Position numbers and translations under genes: made by a program. Positions 11,634-22,642 of a stretch of DNA of 64,000 nucleotides are shown here, piece after piece. Below the pieces are notes generated by a model. It did no database searches. It saw only the letters and a program-made list of their open reading frames with translations, and was not told the origin of the DNA. Source of the DNA: Letharia columbiana (taxonomy: Eukaryota > Ascomycota > Lecanoromycetes > Lecanorales > Parmeliaceae); NCBI RefSeq assembly GCF_014066305.1, contig NW_023501107.1, forward strand, positions 186,001-250,000. Reading direction: 5' to 3'. Positions within the stretch are counted from its first letter, which is position 1. Each line of letters begins with the position of its first letter.

Positions 11634-13860
11634 GTGTTCAATCTCAGCTCTAACACCAAACACAAAGCCTTCATATCTACACCCCGCCGTACCTCAGCAA
11701 TTCCGAACGACAATGTCACACTCGCTTTATACACATTATCCACACACTCCCTGGAATCCCACTGCGAAGGTAAAGAGATCCGAATTCTCGACCTACCTAG
11801 CCGGACATCAACCCTCTTCTCGAATGAGTCCAAAAATAAGGACGTCGCTTGGCTGCAGAATGAGCAGGTACTATATGGCTCAGAGAGGGTGAAAGGGGGA
11901 TGACGGAGGTGTGGTGTGGCGTTGCTGTTGGGGAGAAGAAGTAGGCCTTCAATCCTCTAAAAGCTCTTTCGTCTAGATTTCCGAATCAAACGCTCGAATT
12001 ACCAATGCGCATCTACTAACCACAATCGATGGCCCAGCTTTCAATCTGAGAACGAAAAGGCTCTCCAACAAGTCTTTCGCGGTTGCTGTTACCGGGCAAG
12101 CTTCGCCAGATGAAACGTTCTTTGATCCGGAGACGCCGAGAAGCCTCGGTCGTCAGCTAGAGAGTATGACAGACTGCCCGTTCGAATCTGGGACCGCTAC
12201 GTTACGGCAGAAAAGAACCCCATCTCACAAGGCTCAAGAAGCATGGAAATCGCTATGGCGTTTCATCCATTGGCTTTGTCAACGCTCTCCACGGTACAGG
12301 CACAGAAGGGGGAGGGGTGATGTCGTTACGACTGGATCAAGGTATCACTAGTGTCCGTCACTAAACAGTAACTTATACTAGTTGTAGGCTTGAAAGCGTA
12401 CGACCGCTTTCCCACACACATCAGGCACCACAGGGTTGGAACATCCAAATCCAGACCCGTTCTACGGCGAAGACTTCGATCTCTCGGCCATCGGAATCCT
12501 TTTCACCGCCATTGACCCGGCCGCTAATCAGGCCCTCATTCTGAAAACGAGCTCTACTGCATCCCTGTTCATACATACACCAAACATCCCGCATCGCCGC
12601 CTCACAAGGTCTCCATACCAAACTACGACGGCACCGCTTCATCGCCAACATTCTCACCGGATGGCAAATCCGCCGCGTTCCTTCGAACCGAAGAGCCCGG
12701 CGGCGACTTCGATCGACCGCGCATCTTCCTCATTCGTGACACCGACGACGTAGAAGACATCACTGAGATCACTACTTCCGAATCCTGGGACTTGCAGCCC
12801 CTGTCCCTGACCTTCAGCAGCGACGCCGAAACCCTCCACCTCACCGTTGAAGACGGCGGCAGAAGGAAACTCTTCCAGATCCCCGTCCCCCCCCACCTCC
12901 GACAAACGATAAGAAGAAGAAGAAGCGACCTTGGCCGCCACTCCATCACCCCTCACAACCTGGGGTAGCGTTTCCTCCGTCCACGCCGTCTCCCCCGCTC
13001 TTCTCCTCCTCACCTTGTCCAGCCTGACCTCAAGCAGCGTCTTCATCACCGCGAACCCCCGCACCGGAATCGCGCACGAACTCTCCCGCCACACCGACTA
13101 CAGCTCCTCGCACTTCGCGCAGCGCTACCCTCAAGTCTCCGACATCCAATTCCCCGGCGCAGGCCCCTACGACGTCCACGCCTTCGTCGTGAAACCCTCT
13201 TCCTTGTCCGCGGACGACAAAATGCAGACGGGGAAGAAGAAGAAGAAGAAAAGATACCCCCTCCTCTTCCGGATTCACGGCGGACCCCAGGACTCCTTCC
13301 TCGACGAACGGAGCACGCGCCGGAACCCGGCCGTCTTCGCCGAGTCGCGGCTACGTCGTCGTCCTCCCGTACCCGACCGGCTCCACGGGCTTCGGGCAGG
13401 ACTCCGTCGACGGCGTCAAAAACGCCCGGACCGCGACCTCGTCCGGTGCTTCGACCACGTCCGGGCGACGCTGGACTACGCGGACACGGACCGCGCCATC
13501 GCCACGGGCTACAGCTACGGCGGATACACGATGAACTGGATCGCGCGGCGGTCCAGAGCGCTCGTCCGCCACGACGGCATCTTCGGCCTCACGACCCTGC
13601 TCTCCTCGAACGGGACCGGCCGCCTCGCGCCCCACTGCGCCGGCGCCCTGTGGGAGCGGACCGGGACCCCTCGCGGCGCACGGCCGGGTGGACGACGCCG
13701 ACGCTGGTCATTCACGGCGCCCGGGCCGATCACGGAGGGCCTGGCGGCGTTGCGGGCGGGGTGGGGTTCGAGGTTTCTGAGTTGAGGGGACGAGGGGCTT
13801 TGGGTGTTGGGTCGGGAGGGTGGTTGGAGGTGGTATGGGGCGGTGCTGGGTTGGTGTGAT
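11634..13860 (+). pseudogene. S9-family peptidase pseudogene (dipeptidyl-peptidase 5-like)
   Basis: Fragments of one S9C prolyl-oligopeptidase-type enzyme lie in order but in changing frames. From the left: propeller start (STPRRTSAIPN, LALYTLSTHSLES, 11690-11900), KSFAVAVTGQASPDETFF (about 12080-12140), VRIWDRYVTAEKNP (12180-12222), DPFYGEDFDLSAIGILF (12454-12505), FSPDGKSAAFLRTEEP, then the hydrolase domain with RIHGGPQDSFLDE (oxyanion block, about 13270), PTGSTGFGQDSV (other frame) and the nucleophile elbow TGYSYGGYTMNW (about 13505-13540). The acid block is VIHGARADH and the tail PITEGLAALRAG is in yet another frame. At the catalytic His the DNA reads GDEGLWVL, where the family has a His in place of that Leu. 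Several frameshifts plus loss of the His make a working peptidase very unlikely. A Lys-rich insert (13231-13253) follows the propeller. Confidence 0.8.
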
Positions 13861-14154
13861 AAGCACCGCTGTGTGGAAGGAGGGGGGGGCGGCGGAAGGT
13901 TGTGGAGTTGGGGAATCCTTTTGTGAGTGGATAGATACTTAGGGGTGCTGAGAGGATATCGGCTCTGGTACTATATGTTCACAGTAAGTAGCCTTAGCTC
14001 CTGGAGAAAAAACATTGTCCACCGACCGAAATACATGGGATGATCATCCGAGAGGAGCAGCCCGTGAGTCCAACCTCTTCACACATTCCATTCATGTGGA
14101 TAGATAGAACGCTGTTTGTATACCCTTCGCATCGTCCCGTTTTTTATCTTTCTA
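13861..14154. other. Intergenic
   Basis: Short stretch between the S9 pseudogene and the minisatellite; nothing recognised. Confidence 0.4.
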
Positions 14155-14512
14155 GCCCCCTTCCCCATTTCCTACCTTTCCTACCTTTCTAGCCCCTTCC
14201 CCTTCCCCATTTCCTACCTTTCTAGCCCCCTTCCCCATTTCCTACCTTTCTCCCCCTTCCCCATTTCCTACCTTTCCCCCCTCCCCCCTTCCCCCTTTCC
14301 CCCTTCCCCCATTTCCTACCTTTCTTCCCCCCCCTTTCCCATTTCCTACCTTTCCTACCTTTCTAGCCTCCTTCCCCATTTCCTACCTTCCCCATTTCCC
14401 CCTTCCCCATTTCCTACCTTTCCAGCCCTTCCCCATTTCTTACCTTTCTAGCCCCTTTCCCCATCCTACGTTTCCCCCCTTCCCCATTTCCTATCTTTCT
14501 AGCCCCTCCCAT
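14155..14512 (+). repeat. Pyrimidine-rich minisatellite (CCCCTTCCCCATTTCCTAC family)
   Basis: Imperfect tandem repeat of a unit of about 16-27 bases built from TTCCCCATTTCCTACCTTTC, often followed by TAGCCCC. One strand is nearly pure pyrimidine over about 350 bases. Any translation across it is an artefact of the repeat. Confidence 0.9.
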
Positions 14513-14554
14513 GGTCCCATTTCCTACCCCCTTGCCCCTTCCCCTCCCCCAGCA

Positions 14555-14680
14555 AAGTCTTCACATCCTCAAACACGCACCTACGCGGCAAAGTCTTCAT
14601 ATCCTCAGACACGCAAAGTCTTCACAACCTCGAACACGCAAAGTCTTCACATCCTCAAACACGCACCTACGCGCGTGGCA
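14555..14680 (+). repeat. Four degenerate copies of a CAAAGTCTTCA unit
   Basis: The sequence CAAAGTCTTCACATCCTCAA with a trailing ACACGCA recurs four times with one to three changes. Copies one and four also share CACCTACGCG after the unit. Confidence 0.8.
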
Positions 14681-14751
14681 ACACCGGTCTCGGGTCTTGT
14701 CAGTCGCCACGCGGACGGAAGGGGGCGTGGGTGATTTTAAGTCATGGGTTG

Positions 14752-14940
14752 AGGATGGATGGGTGGATGGATGGATGGATGGGGATGGGGAGGAGGGATG
14801 GCTTCGATAGCTGTGTAGTGGATGGATGGTGGATGGATGGATGGGATGGGTGGGAGGGATGGGATGGCTTCGATAGCTGTATGGATGGATGGATGGATGG
14901 ATGGTGGATGGAGGATGGATGATGGATGGGGATGAATGGT
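14752..14940 (+). repeat. GGAT/GGATG microsatellite
   Basis: Interrupted (GGAT)n tract, broken twice by near-identical GGCTTCGATAGCTGTGTAGT-like spacers (about 14801 and 14867), so the tract itself seems to have been duplicated in blocks. Confidence 0.9.
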
Positions 14941-14960
14941 GCAGGTAGGGATGTTTCTGG

Positions 14961-15072
14961 GGGAGAGGGGAGAGGGGGAGAGGGAGAGAGGGAGAGAGGG
15001 AGAGAGGGAGAGAGGGAAGAGGGGAGAGGGAGGAGAGGGAGAGAGGGGAGAGGGGGAGAGGGGAGAGAGACA
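14961..15072 (+). repeat. Purine tract, (GGGAGA)n
   Basis: About 110 bases of almost pure purine made of GGGAGA and GGGGAGA units. Could form triplex or other non-B DNA; not coding. Confidence 0.9.
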
Positions 15073-15414
15073 GAGATCAATCGCTGCGTACCTACTACCT
15101 AACCCCATGAATCTGTTTCTCGGCCACCTGAACGTACCGTAGACTAGCCGACAGTGTCAGAGCCGAGAGTCTCGATGGGAACTGCGACAGTGACATTTCA
15201 AGGACTTGAATATTTTTCGTGTCGGGGTGTTTCATGGCCAGTGAGGTCGTCACTGCGGGCGCCGGCTTGCTGGGTTTGAAACAGATGGGTAGAGCGAGTC
15301 TGGGGGGGTAATGATGAGAAGGTGAGGTAAGGGAAGTCACTGCCTCACTGCCTCAAAATTTTGTGAATTTAGAACCACGGTGGTAATGTTAACTTATTCA
15401 CTGCCTCATTCATG

Positions 15415-15759
15415 ATGATCTGTCATGTGAGCTGTCTATGGTGTCGCCGCCGTGACATCTCTAGAATTTTATCTGAGGCAGTGAAGTCCCGTGGTGGATT
15501 CACATTTTTTGGAAGAAAGGGAGGGAGGGTTTCGGGACCGGATGAGCTCCGGTGGCACGGCCGCAGCCCATTCACTACTTGGTAATGATCTGTTATATGA
15601 ATAATCCTCGATATTGCCGCCGTGACTGTCTTGAATTGTATCCGAGGCAGTGCAGCCGCGTGGTGAAGTCGCTTTTCAGGTAGGTATTCACATGTCTTGG
15701 AAGAAGGGCAGGATGGAGGGAGGGTTTCGGGACCGGAGGAGCTCCGGTGGCACAGCCGC
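15415..15759 (+). repeat. Imperfect direct duplication of about 150-175 bases
   Basis: Copy one is 15415-15564, copy two 15585-15759. Both open with ATGATCTGT, share GCCGCCGTGAC and GAGGCAGTG in the middle, and end with GGAGGGTTTCGGGACCGGA followed by GAGCTCCGGTGGCAC. They differ by many substitutions and a small insertion in copy two. It may be a decayed duplicated element or an old tandem duplication; no coding frame is conserved. Confidence 0.75.
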
Positions 15760-16468
15760 TATGCGAGCGATCAATACCTTCCCCCAAGCTCACCACCGCA
15801 CGGACAGCCAATCAGTATAACGACTGCTGCAGTCTATTATTATTATTCTGAAATATCACAAAACAAGATGATCGCGACCACCCATCTCCGTTTTCCTTAC
15901 TCGATGCGGGACGAGGCAGTTCATTGAGTTCCCGGCGCCGGCCAGAATTTGTTACCGGCGCATTTTCAATCACAGCTAGACGCAAGATCGAGTCTTTTCC
16001 CATTTCTGAGACAGGGTTTGAAACCAAAGCATGCAGAGTGAGCGCCTCTGCGGTCTGCGGTCTGCAGCTCTCCGTCCATGTGCGTCTGACGTGAGGACGA
16101 TTTGTTGATGTGAGAGGTTGTGAAAAGAAGAAGCATTTCGGAGCCGCCCCCCCTCGAGTGCGCAGTCGTCTCGCATGCAGACGGCAGGATGCAGGTGCCG
16201 AGTAGACGGAGGCAGAGCTGTGACTGTCTGGATTCCGGAAGCTTTGCGATAGGTTCGTCACACACCTTAACTTTTAACGTCTCTCGTTACTACCTTTAAA
16301 GGTCTTTCCTCCTTCCGATTGGCGGAGACATTTAGTTTGTATTAGGTTGCTGGTACAATGGTGTTGCGGTGCTTCTTATTTTCTCCTTCAGGCAAAGTCG
16401 GCGCTATGTGGGACTGGGTTTCCATTTCGGCGGAAAAATGAGCGAAGCTAGGCCAGGCTAATCGCTGA

Positions 16469-16567
16469 TCATTACCAAATGATTGTCATTGTGAGCCTGA
16501 AAATTCTATTTTTATTAAAAATGTGGAAGTCGCGTGATTTCATTACCAAATGATTGTCATTGTGAGC
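16469..16567 (+). repeat. Exact 28-base direct repeat, period 71
   Basis: The same 28 bases (starting TCATTACCAAATGATTGTCA) occur at 16469-16496 and 16540-16567 with an unrelated AT-rich spacer. Each copy contains an internal near-palindrome. Confidence 0.85.
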
Positions 16568-17472
16568 ATTTGAGCCTCATGAATCTTGCGCCAATCGCTA
16601 TCTCTGCCGCTAAAAAGGATACTATCTTAGTGTATGTCTGCCTACCCGTGCTACCTATCGATAGGTACCCAGTTCATACCCCTAGCAAGAAATCTATTTA
16701 GGGAGCATGGGAAAGGTAATCTTCGTCATCGCGCCGACTGGGGCCGAGGTGTTTGGGTAGCTTACATGTAAGATAGGGAGCTGTACATGCAGCAGGATTT
16801 AGTGAATACCTATATAGAATACATCAATGCTTCATAATTAAATATTGTAACAATGAAATACTCGCCTCAATCAATCATGAGGGTATTGAGGATTCAATTG
16901 TGGATGAGAGATTCATGGTGGGGAGGAAGCTAAGCTAAGCAGCAGAGGGCGGGGTGGCAAACTAAAGATCCCTGCCACCAAAGCGCATGTCCAGCCCCCT
17001 AGCCCCTCCCGCCCCACCTTTTTCGTATTATTATTTTCACTCTAAACACACAATCCACCACTGACCAATACCAACCCCCCCCTCCACCCCCCCCCCCGCC
17101 GCGTAATTCACAGTGTCATCGACTTCTACAATTGGATAAGTACCTGCACCCACCTCCCAAAGCTACAATTTTCCTTCTTTCTTAATTACTTCTGCTTCTT
17201 TCTAATCCATCACCATCATCATCATCCACAACATCTAATTCTTTGCATCATCCACCATACTCCAGTACATATTCTCACATCTCATACATTCGCTGCAAAT
17301 TTACACTCGCTACATAGCTACATAGCTACATAGCTAAGCTAACAAGACTCATTCGCTACCTTGCCTTTGCTTGCATAGCCTAATACTCCCCCCAAACCTC
17401 ACACTCACAAAAAGCTATCGCCATCATCATCTCCCATCATCCTCTTCACCTCTTCAAAAAACTACAATCACC

Positions 17473-18282
17473 ATGAAGTCCTTCACCGCCATCACCCTGC
17501 TCGCCGTCCTGGCCTCCACCGTCTCCGCTCAAGGTTCCAGTGGCTGCGATGAAAATTACTCCGGCACCTTCGAGATCGCTCCCTACAACATCACCCAAAC
17601 CATTCCCTCCCAAGGCGAAACCGTCTGCACCACCAACCCCATCGTCACCCTCAAAAATGGTGTCCTCACCGATCAGGAAGGCCGGACCGGTGAAGTCGTC
17701 GCCAACCACCAGTTCCAATTCGACAAACCAGTCCAAGGGCCCACCACCTCGGGCTTCTCCGTCTGCACCAACGGATCCCTGGCGCTGAATGGCAATGCTC
17801 TCTTCTTTGGCTGTCTGAGTGGCACCTTTTCAAACCTGTATGATATCAGCATCGGTGCGCAGTGTCATCAGATCTACATCGTCACCTTCCCGTGCCAGGG
17901 CTCCGGCGCTACTCCCATTGCCAGCACACCTGGAACCACCTCAACGACCTCGTCTACTTCCAGCACCTCAAGTAGCACAAGCACCAGCACCACCTCAACT
18001 TTCTCTACCTCCACCACACCACTACCAGTGGCACCACCAGCGACCTCCACTACCGTCACGCCTGCTCCCTTCCCAGTCGGTAACTCCACCACAGTTCCGG
18101 CTACCGCTTCCATGGCATCAACTGCATCCTCCTCATCCTCCTCCTCCTCCTCCTCCTCCACCTCTTCGACCTCTTCGACCACTGCACCAGCTACCACCTT
18201 CAAGGGTGCTGCAAGCACCGTCATTGTGGGTGGCAAGGTTATCGCAGTGGTTGCTGGTATCGCTGCATTCGCTCTGTTCTGA
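17473..18282 (+). CDS. PIR-domain-like cell-wall mannoprotein with GPI-type tail
   Basis: Single exon, 269 residues. The start is the ATG at 17473 (CACCATGAAG context), not the upstream in-frame ATG at 17371, because it begins a clean signal peptide (MKSFTAITLLAVLASTVSA). The next 130 residues carry the PIR C-terminal Cys pattern: a Cys shortly after the signal, then DQEGRTGEVVANHQFQFD, GFSVCTNGSLALNG, FGCLSGTFSNLYD and QCHQIYIVTFPC. In yeast PIR proteins this domain helps link the protein to glucan. A long Ser/Thr-rich region follows (heavily O-glycosylated in relatives), including a Ser homopolymer at about 18125-18160. The C-terminus is short and hydrophobic, as expected for GPI attachment. 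Combining a PIR-like domain with a GPI-like tail gives two possible wall-anchoring modes. Confident as a wall protein; substrate linkage is inferred. Confidence 0.85.
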   Translation: MKSFTAITLLAVLASTVSAQGSSGCDENYSGTFEIAPYNITQTIPSQGETVCTTNPIVTLKNGVLTDQEGRTGEVVANHQFQFDKPVQGPTTSGFSVCTNGSLALNGNALFFGCLSGTFSNLYDISIGAQCHQIYIVTFPCQGSGATPIASTPGTTSTTSSTSSTSSSTSTSTTSTFSTSTTPLPVAPPATSTTVTPAPFPVGNSTTVPATASMASTASSSSSSSSSSSTSSTSSTTAPATTFKGAASTVIVGGKVIAVVAGIAAFALF

Positions 18283-18700
18283 GTTGCCCACAGCCACAGC
18301 AGCCATGCAGCAGCGTTCGGAGGAGACGAGATCAAGCGACAGAGGGACACACGACAGGATGGCGACGCGGCGGAACGAAGGCACAAGAGCATGGTCAGCA
18401 TTTACACCACGGAGTTTTGATTTTGCCGAAAAAGAGGAGACATCGGCAGCATAATGGCGGAATCCCTGTCTTGAAATATCACGCGATGCATACGGTTCCA
18501 ATGCGGTCACGATTGAACATCCAAAAAAGTCTGCATCTAGGCTCCGCGCCTACCTGACCTAATCCATAATCTCTACTGTCCATAGTCGAATGATCATTAG
18601 CGAGCATCAAATCAAAGTTATCTAACTTCACTTCAAACTCTCCATCCCTTTTTCCCAAACATACTCGTAGTTCAATCACAAGTCTCCCTCTTATACATTC
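18283..18700. other. 3' flank of the cell-wall gene
   Basis: No gene seen. Open frames on both strands here are shadows of the Ser-rich coding region or its flank. Confidence 0.4.
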
Positions 18701-18719
18701 TAATCAACAATAGTTTCTA

Positions 18720-18850
18720 CAAACACCCTCATCCTCATCCTCATCCCAGACCGGACGGAACATGCTCCTTCCCGTCCTCATCCTCATCCCCGAACGCAAC
18801 ATGCTCCTTCCCATCCTCATCCCAGACAGACCGACCGGACGGAACACACT
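18720..18850 (+). repeat. Two copies of a CCGGACGGAACATGCTCC-type unit
   Basis: A unit of about 45 bases containing ACATGCTCCTTCCC and CATCCTCATCCC is present twice in tandem, followed by a third partial ACCGGACGGAACACAC. Confidence 0.7.
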
Positions 18851-19049
18851 CGCTCGCTCCCTCATACCATCCTCCCACCTTCGCCAGCTCCCACATACGG
18901 TTGCGAAATCATGCTGCAGCGCCATAGTGTGTTGTAGCTACCCCTCACGGAGGCAATGACAATATGGCACTAGCGTGGCTTTACATGGTATATTAGTAAC
19001 CTACACACCACTCCATAGCTAATTAATCCTTCAACCTCTCATCCATTTC

Positions 19050-19515
19050 AACACTTACTATCCTCCCATCCTCCCACCTTGGCCAGCTCTCACTTCCCAT
19101 CCTCCCATCCTCCCCTTGCCAGCTCCCTCATACCATCCTCCCATCATCCCACCTTCGCCATCCTCCCTCCTCCCATCCTCCCATCCTCCCACCTTCGCCA
19201 GCTCCCACATCCCATCCTCTTATATACCATCCTCCCATCCTCCCACCTTGGCCAGCTCTCTCCTCCCATCCTCCCACCTTCGCCAGCTCTTACATCCCAT
19301 CCTCCTTCCCATCCTCCCACCTTGGCCAGCTCCCTCATCCCATTCTCCCACATACCGTCCTCCATCCTCCCTCCACATCCCATCCTCCCATCCCCACTCA
19401 CCCTCCTCCCTCTCTCTCTCCCTCCCTTCACCCTCCCCCCTTCTCTCCTCCCTCCTCCCTCCTCCACCTCCCTCCCATCCTCCCATCCTCCCACCTTCGC
19501 CAGCTTCCATACCAT
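19050..19515 (+). repeat. Minisatellite with CATCCTCCCACCTTCGCCAG units
   Basis: About a dozen imperfect copies of a C/T-rich unit CATCCTCCCACCTT(C/G)GCCAGCTC. Long open frames here on both strands are repeat artefacts. Directly to the right, CGCATC is repeated four to five times at about 19640-19666. Confidence 0.9.
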
Positions 19516-19700
19516 CCTCCCTCCTCCGCGCACTCACCCACCCCGCTCACTCGCTCACGCACCCGGCACCACTCGAACGCGGCACACCACTCGAACGGCA
19601 TTACATCTCACACGAATTCCCTTCCTCTTCCCAAACCATCCGCATCCGCATCCGCATCCGCATCGGTATTCTCGCTCGCCTCCATTTTCTGCAATATAGT

Positions 19701-20149
19701 CTTCTTCTTCTTCGTTTTCTTCTTCGTTTTTTTTCTTCTTTTTTCTCTTTTTTCTTCTTCGTTTTTCCTTCGATTTTTCTTCGTCTTTTCTTCGTCTCTT
19801 TCTTCTTCTGCTTCTTCTTCTTCGTCTTCTTCTTCTTCTTCGTCTTCTTCTTCTGCTTCTTTCTTCTTCTTCTTCTTCTTCTTCTTCTTCTTCTTCTTCT
19901 TCTTCTTTCTTCTTTTACTTCTTTTCTTCTTTTCTTCTTTTCTTCTTCTTCTTCTTCTTCTTCTTCTTCTTCTTCTTCTTTTTCCTTCTTTTTTCTTCGT
20001 CTCCTTTTTCTGCGTCTTCTGCGTTTTCTACGTCTTCTTCTTCTTCGTTTTTTCTTCTCTTTTACTTCTTCTTCGTCTTCTTCTTCTTCTTCTTCTTCTT
20101 CTTCTTCTTCTTCTTCTTCTTCGTCTTCTTCTTCTTCTTCTTCTTCTTC
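19701..20149 (+). repeat. CTT/TTC microsatellite, about 450 bases
   Basis: Long pyrimidine (CTT)n tract with interruptions by TTTT and CGT. The six-frame translations (poly-Ser, poly-Phe, poly-Leu) have no value as proteins. Such a tract is a likely site of length variation and of assembly error. Confidence 0.95.
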
Positions 20150-20221
20150 CTACCCAGCCCCTCCCTACCTACGGACTGCACCTCGGTTCGGTTCTACGTC
20201 TCGTGCACATCGCACTCGTTG

Positions 20222-20600
20222 AGGTCAGTTTGGAGGAGGAGGAAGGGGGTGGGGGGAAGGTGCTCAGGCCCTCGGAAATATTCATTCATTCATGAGTCGG
20301 TGGTGGATGGATGGGAAGGGGGGAGGGAGGGAAGGAGGGAGGGGGGAGGGGAAAGGGAAGGGAGGGGATGAGTTGGAGGTGTGGGGTTGATTATTTTTTT
20401 GGAATTGGAGGGATGGGTTGGAGGGGGGGGGGAAGGGGGTAAATTGATTGATTGATTGATTGAACGAGATTTCGGATATGTACGCTTATTTTAGGACCAA
20501 CCGTGTATGTAGAGCATGCCGAGCCAGGAGGCCTAGATGGTAGTTGGTTGGTACAAGTATGATCGCGCTCCAATTCCAAGCATCCTGATTATCATCGTTG
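20222..20600. other. G-rich stretch with short simple repeats
   Basis: Purine-rich DNA with several G runs and a (GATT)n tract at 20442-20462. No gene. Confidence 0.5.
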
Positions 20601-22642
20601 GGGCATACGCACCACCACCGTTCTCTTTTACGCCGGGCTCGATCTCTGGATCTTTTGTTATTCGTTGAAGAAAGGGTCGGTGATGTGTATAAGTCTATCT
20701 ATTACTGCCGCTTTTGCATTGCTGGGATTCTCTCTTCTTTTGGCGTGGATGGATTGTTACGGGAAAGAGAAAGGAGGGAAATAAAGAGAAGAAGACAACA
20801 AGATGGATTTTTTTTTCTTCATGCCAGGTTCTTCGCCAACCGAGGCCGATTCGGAAACCTGAGACCGGTTCCAACATCCCAGTCATCGCAGCTGGTGTGT
20901 AACCTTCCTCGACGGCCTCAAGCTTTGCTACGAGTTGGTTGTTATGGTGAAAGCCACATTCGTTCTGTAGGACCGCTGGTAGCGAGCGCAAAGACTCAAA
21001 ACGGTATCTCGCTACCGTTGCGATTTCTTCCACGATCCTTGCTCATACCTTCAAACGCACCGTCTTCGAACGAGCCGCCTCCTGTGATCAGCGCTCGCGC
21101 GACCGGTCTTTGGCCACACGCCCGGCCGCCTCGAGGATATTCTTCTCGAACCCTCCGTGCCGTTTGAACACATATGGCGGCATTTGACCCTGAGATGCGG
21201 ACAACCAGCCGGAAGGACATGAAACGCATTCTTCAATGGCGGAGCGGCTGTCGAACGTTAGAATGTCGATGCCTGATGTGCATCGGTTGAAAAGGTCGGC
21301 GTTCAGAGCTCTGTTGGTAGAAAGGTTGGTGCAGGTCAGCGACTCATCGAGACTAGGCACTTGATGTTTTTCCGAAGACACTGCGCTTACCGACGACGCA
21401 TGCTTTAGCGTGGCACAAAGGTCAATGCTATTTCCCATATACCCAGCGATAAGGAGGGTTCCACAGTCACAGCCAGCTTCGAAGGCGACTCCAGTGCCAC
21501 TGGTAATCCGCTCGCCGGTGCAATGTCCGCGAACACCTACTTGGCCCAGCAAAAAGCAGCATTGCAGCCCCTTCCTATCACCGGCTGTCGCGCAACCCTG
21601 ACATTCCCGGCGGATATCGCTGCACGAAAAGTAGTCGCTGAACCGCACGGCCAGGTCAACTTTCAATCCGGCCCGAGTGTGTGCTTTCGTCCTAAGCGAG
21701 TATGCATGCAATATCCCTCTCGGAGGCAAATACGTTGACGAGCGACGATACAGACCGCTCATGCTATACCGGACCGCGAGCGGGCCGGAGACGTGGCGGT
21801 GGTGGCCGACGACGATTTTTTCGGCGAGAAGGCAGCGATTTCGTTGACACACGCAGCGTGGAACGAGAACGGCGAGCTCCTTTTTCGTTCGGCTCGCCTG
21901 AGGATGCGGTCATCTGGTCCGAGAGGCTTTCTCAATGGCCGAGTGTTGGATGGGGACAACAAGCAGGGGGTGTGACTTTTGGCCGGGGGCCGCTGCGCAT
22001 CCGATGACTTGTCGTAAGCAATATACGAGTCTACACGATATCGACTGTTTCCTCCTCTTTGTTGCATCTTTCTTTCTTTCTTTCCATAACACCGACCAAG
22101 ATATTTTCGACAGAGCGCGGGTAAGGTCTTGATAACGCTATACACGACGCCGCTTACTAAGACCGCGCTCTTGAATGAATACTGCGAGAAAGGGCAAATC
22201 TGTTCTCGCGCGTCGTACGAGGCCGAAGTTGTCGCCGGGGCCGTCTTCTCTTCAGGTCAGGAATTCCGTCCTGTAGCACGACTGGGACGAACCCGCCGCT
22301 ATTCCAACACGGAGCCGCCCCGTTGCGGAAGTGGACGGTCTGCATCTCACCGCATCGGTGGGCGTGAGTAGTTAGTAGTATTAGATTCCGGATCGTGAGC
22401 CATTGAGGAAGGATGGAGGAATGGATTGGGGGTGGAGTTGCTGGGGTAGTTGAGACTGTCGGTGGTGTTGTGTTTCCTTTTTTTGCTCCTCTAGCCGGTT
22501 TGATGCAGAAGCAATGTAAAGGCTGAAAACATCTCCATCGTTTCGCAAGCGGAATGGCTTCCCACGCCCACCGTCGTCCGGCCTCAGGCTTCTTGCTCAC
22601 CTCCCCCTCTGTCTCAAACCCTGACTCATTTCGCAACTGCAC
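20601..22642. other. GC-rich stretch with an unproven Cys-rich frame on the minus strand
   Basis: The longest frame is 21088-21852 on the minus strand (254 codons, about fourteen Cys, including CSDIRRECQGC, LQCC and AGCDCGTLL). It has no signal peptide, no known domain, and the other frames in the same stretch are also open because GC is high. Possible exon fragments flank it on both sides (20695-21033 and 21759-22145, minus). It could be one multi-exon gene or a decayed one; I could not find a consistent splice model and do not claim a gene. Confidence 0.25.

Larger units (their letters stand above)
15073..17472. other. Intergenic with local duplications
   Basis: No gene supported over 2.4 kb. 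It contains an imperfect direct duplication (15415-15564 and 15585-15759) and an exact 28-base direct repeat (16469-16496, 16540-16567). The right 400 bases form the C/T- and CA-rich leader and promoter of the cell-wall protein gene at 17473, with short repeats CTACATAG near 17311-17335. Confidence 0.5.

Noticed and set aside
12172..12195. GTTCGAATC as a tRNA B-box
   Set aside because: It is inside the S9 pseudogene, encoding VRIWDRY; no tRNA fold around it.
19116..20222. 368-codon plus-strand frame
   Set aside because: It lies entirely in CATCCTCC and CTT repeats; translation is poly-Pro, Phe, Leu and Ser with no protein features.
21088..21852. 254-codon Cys-rich minus-strand frame as a confirmed gene
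   Set aside because: No signal peptide or known domain, and overlapping frames are equally open; kept only as a low-confidence note.
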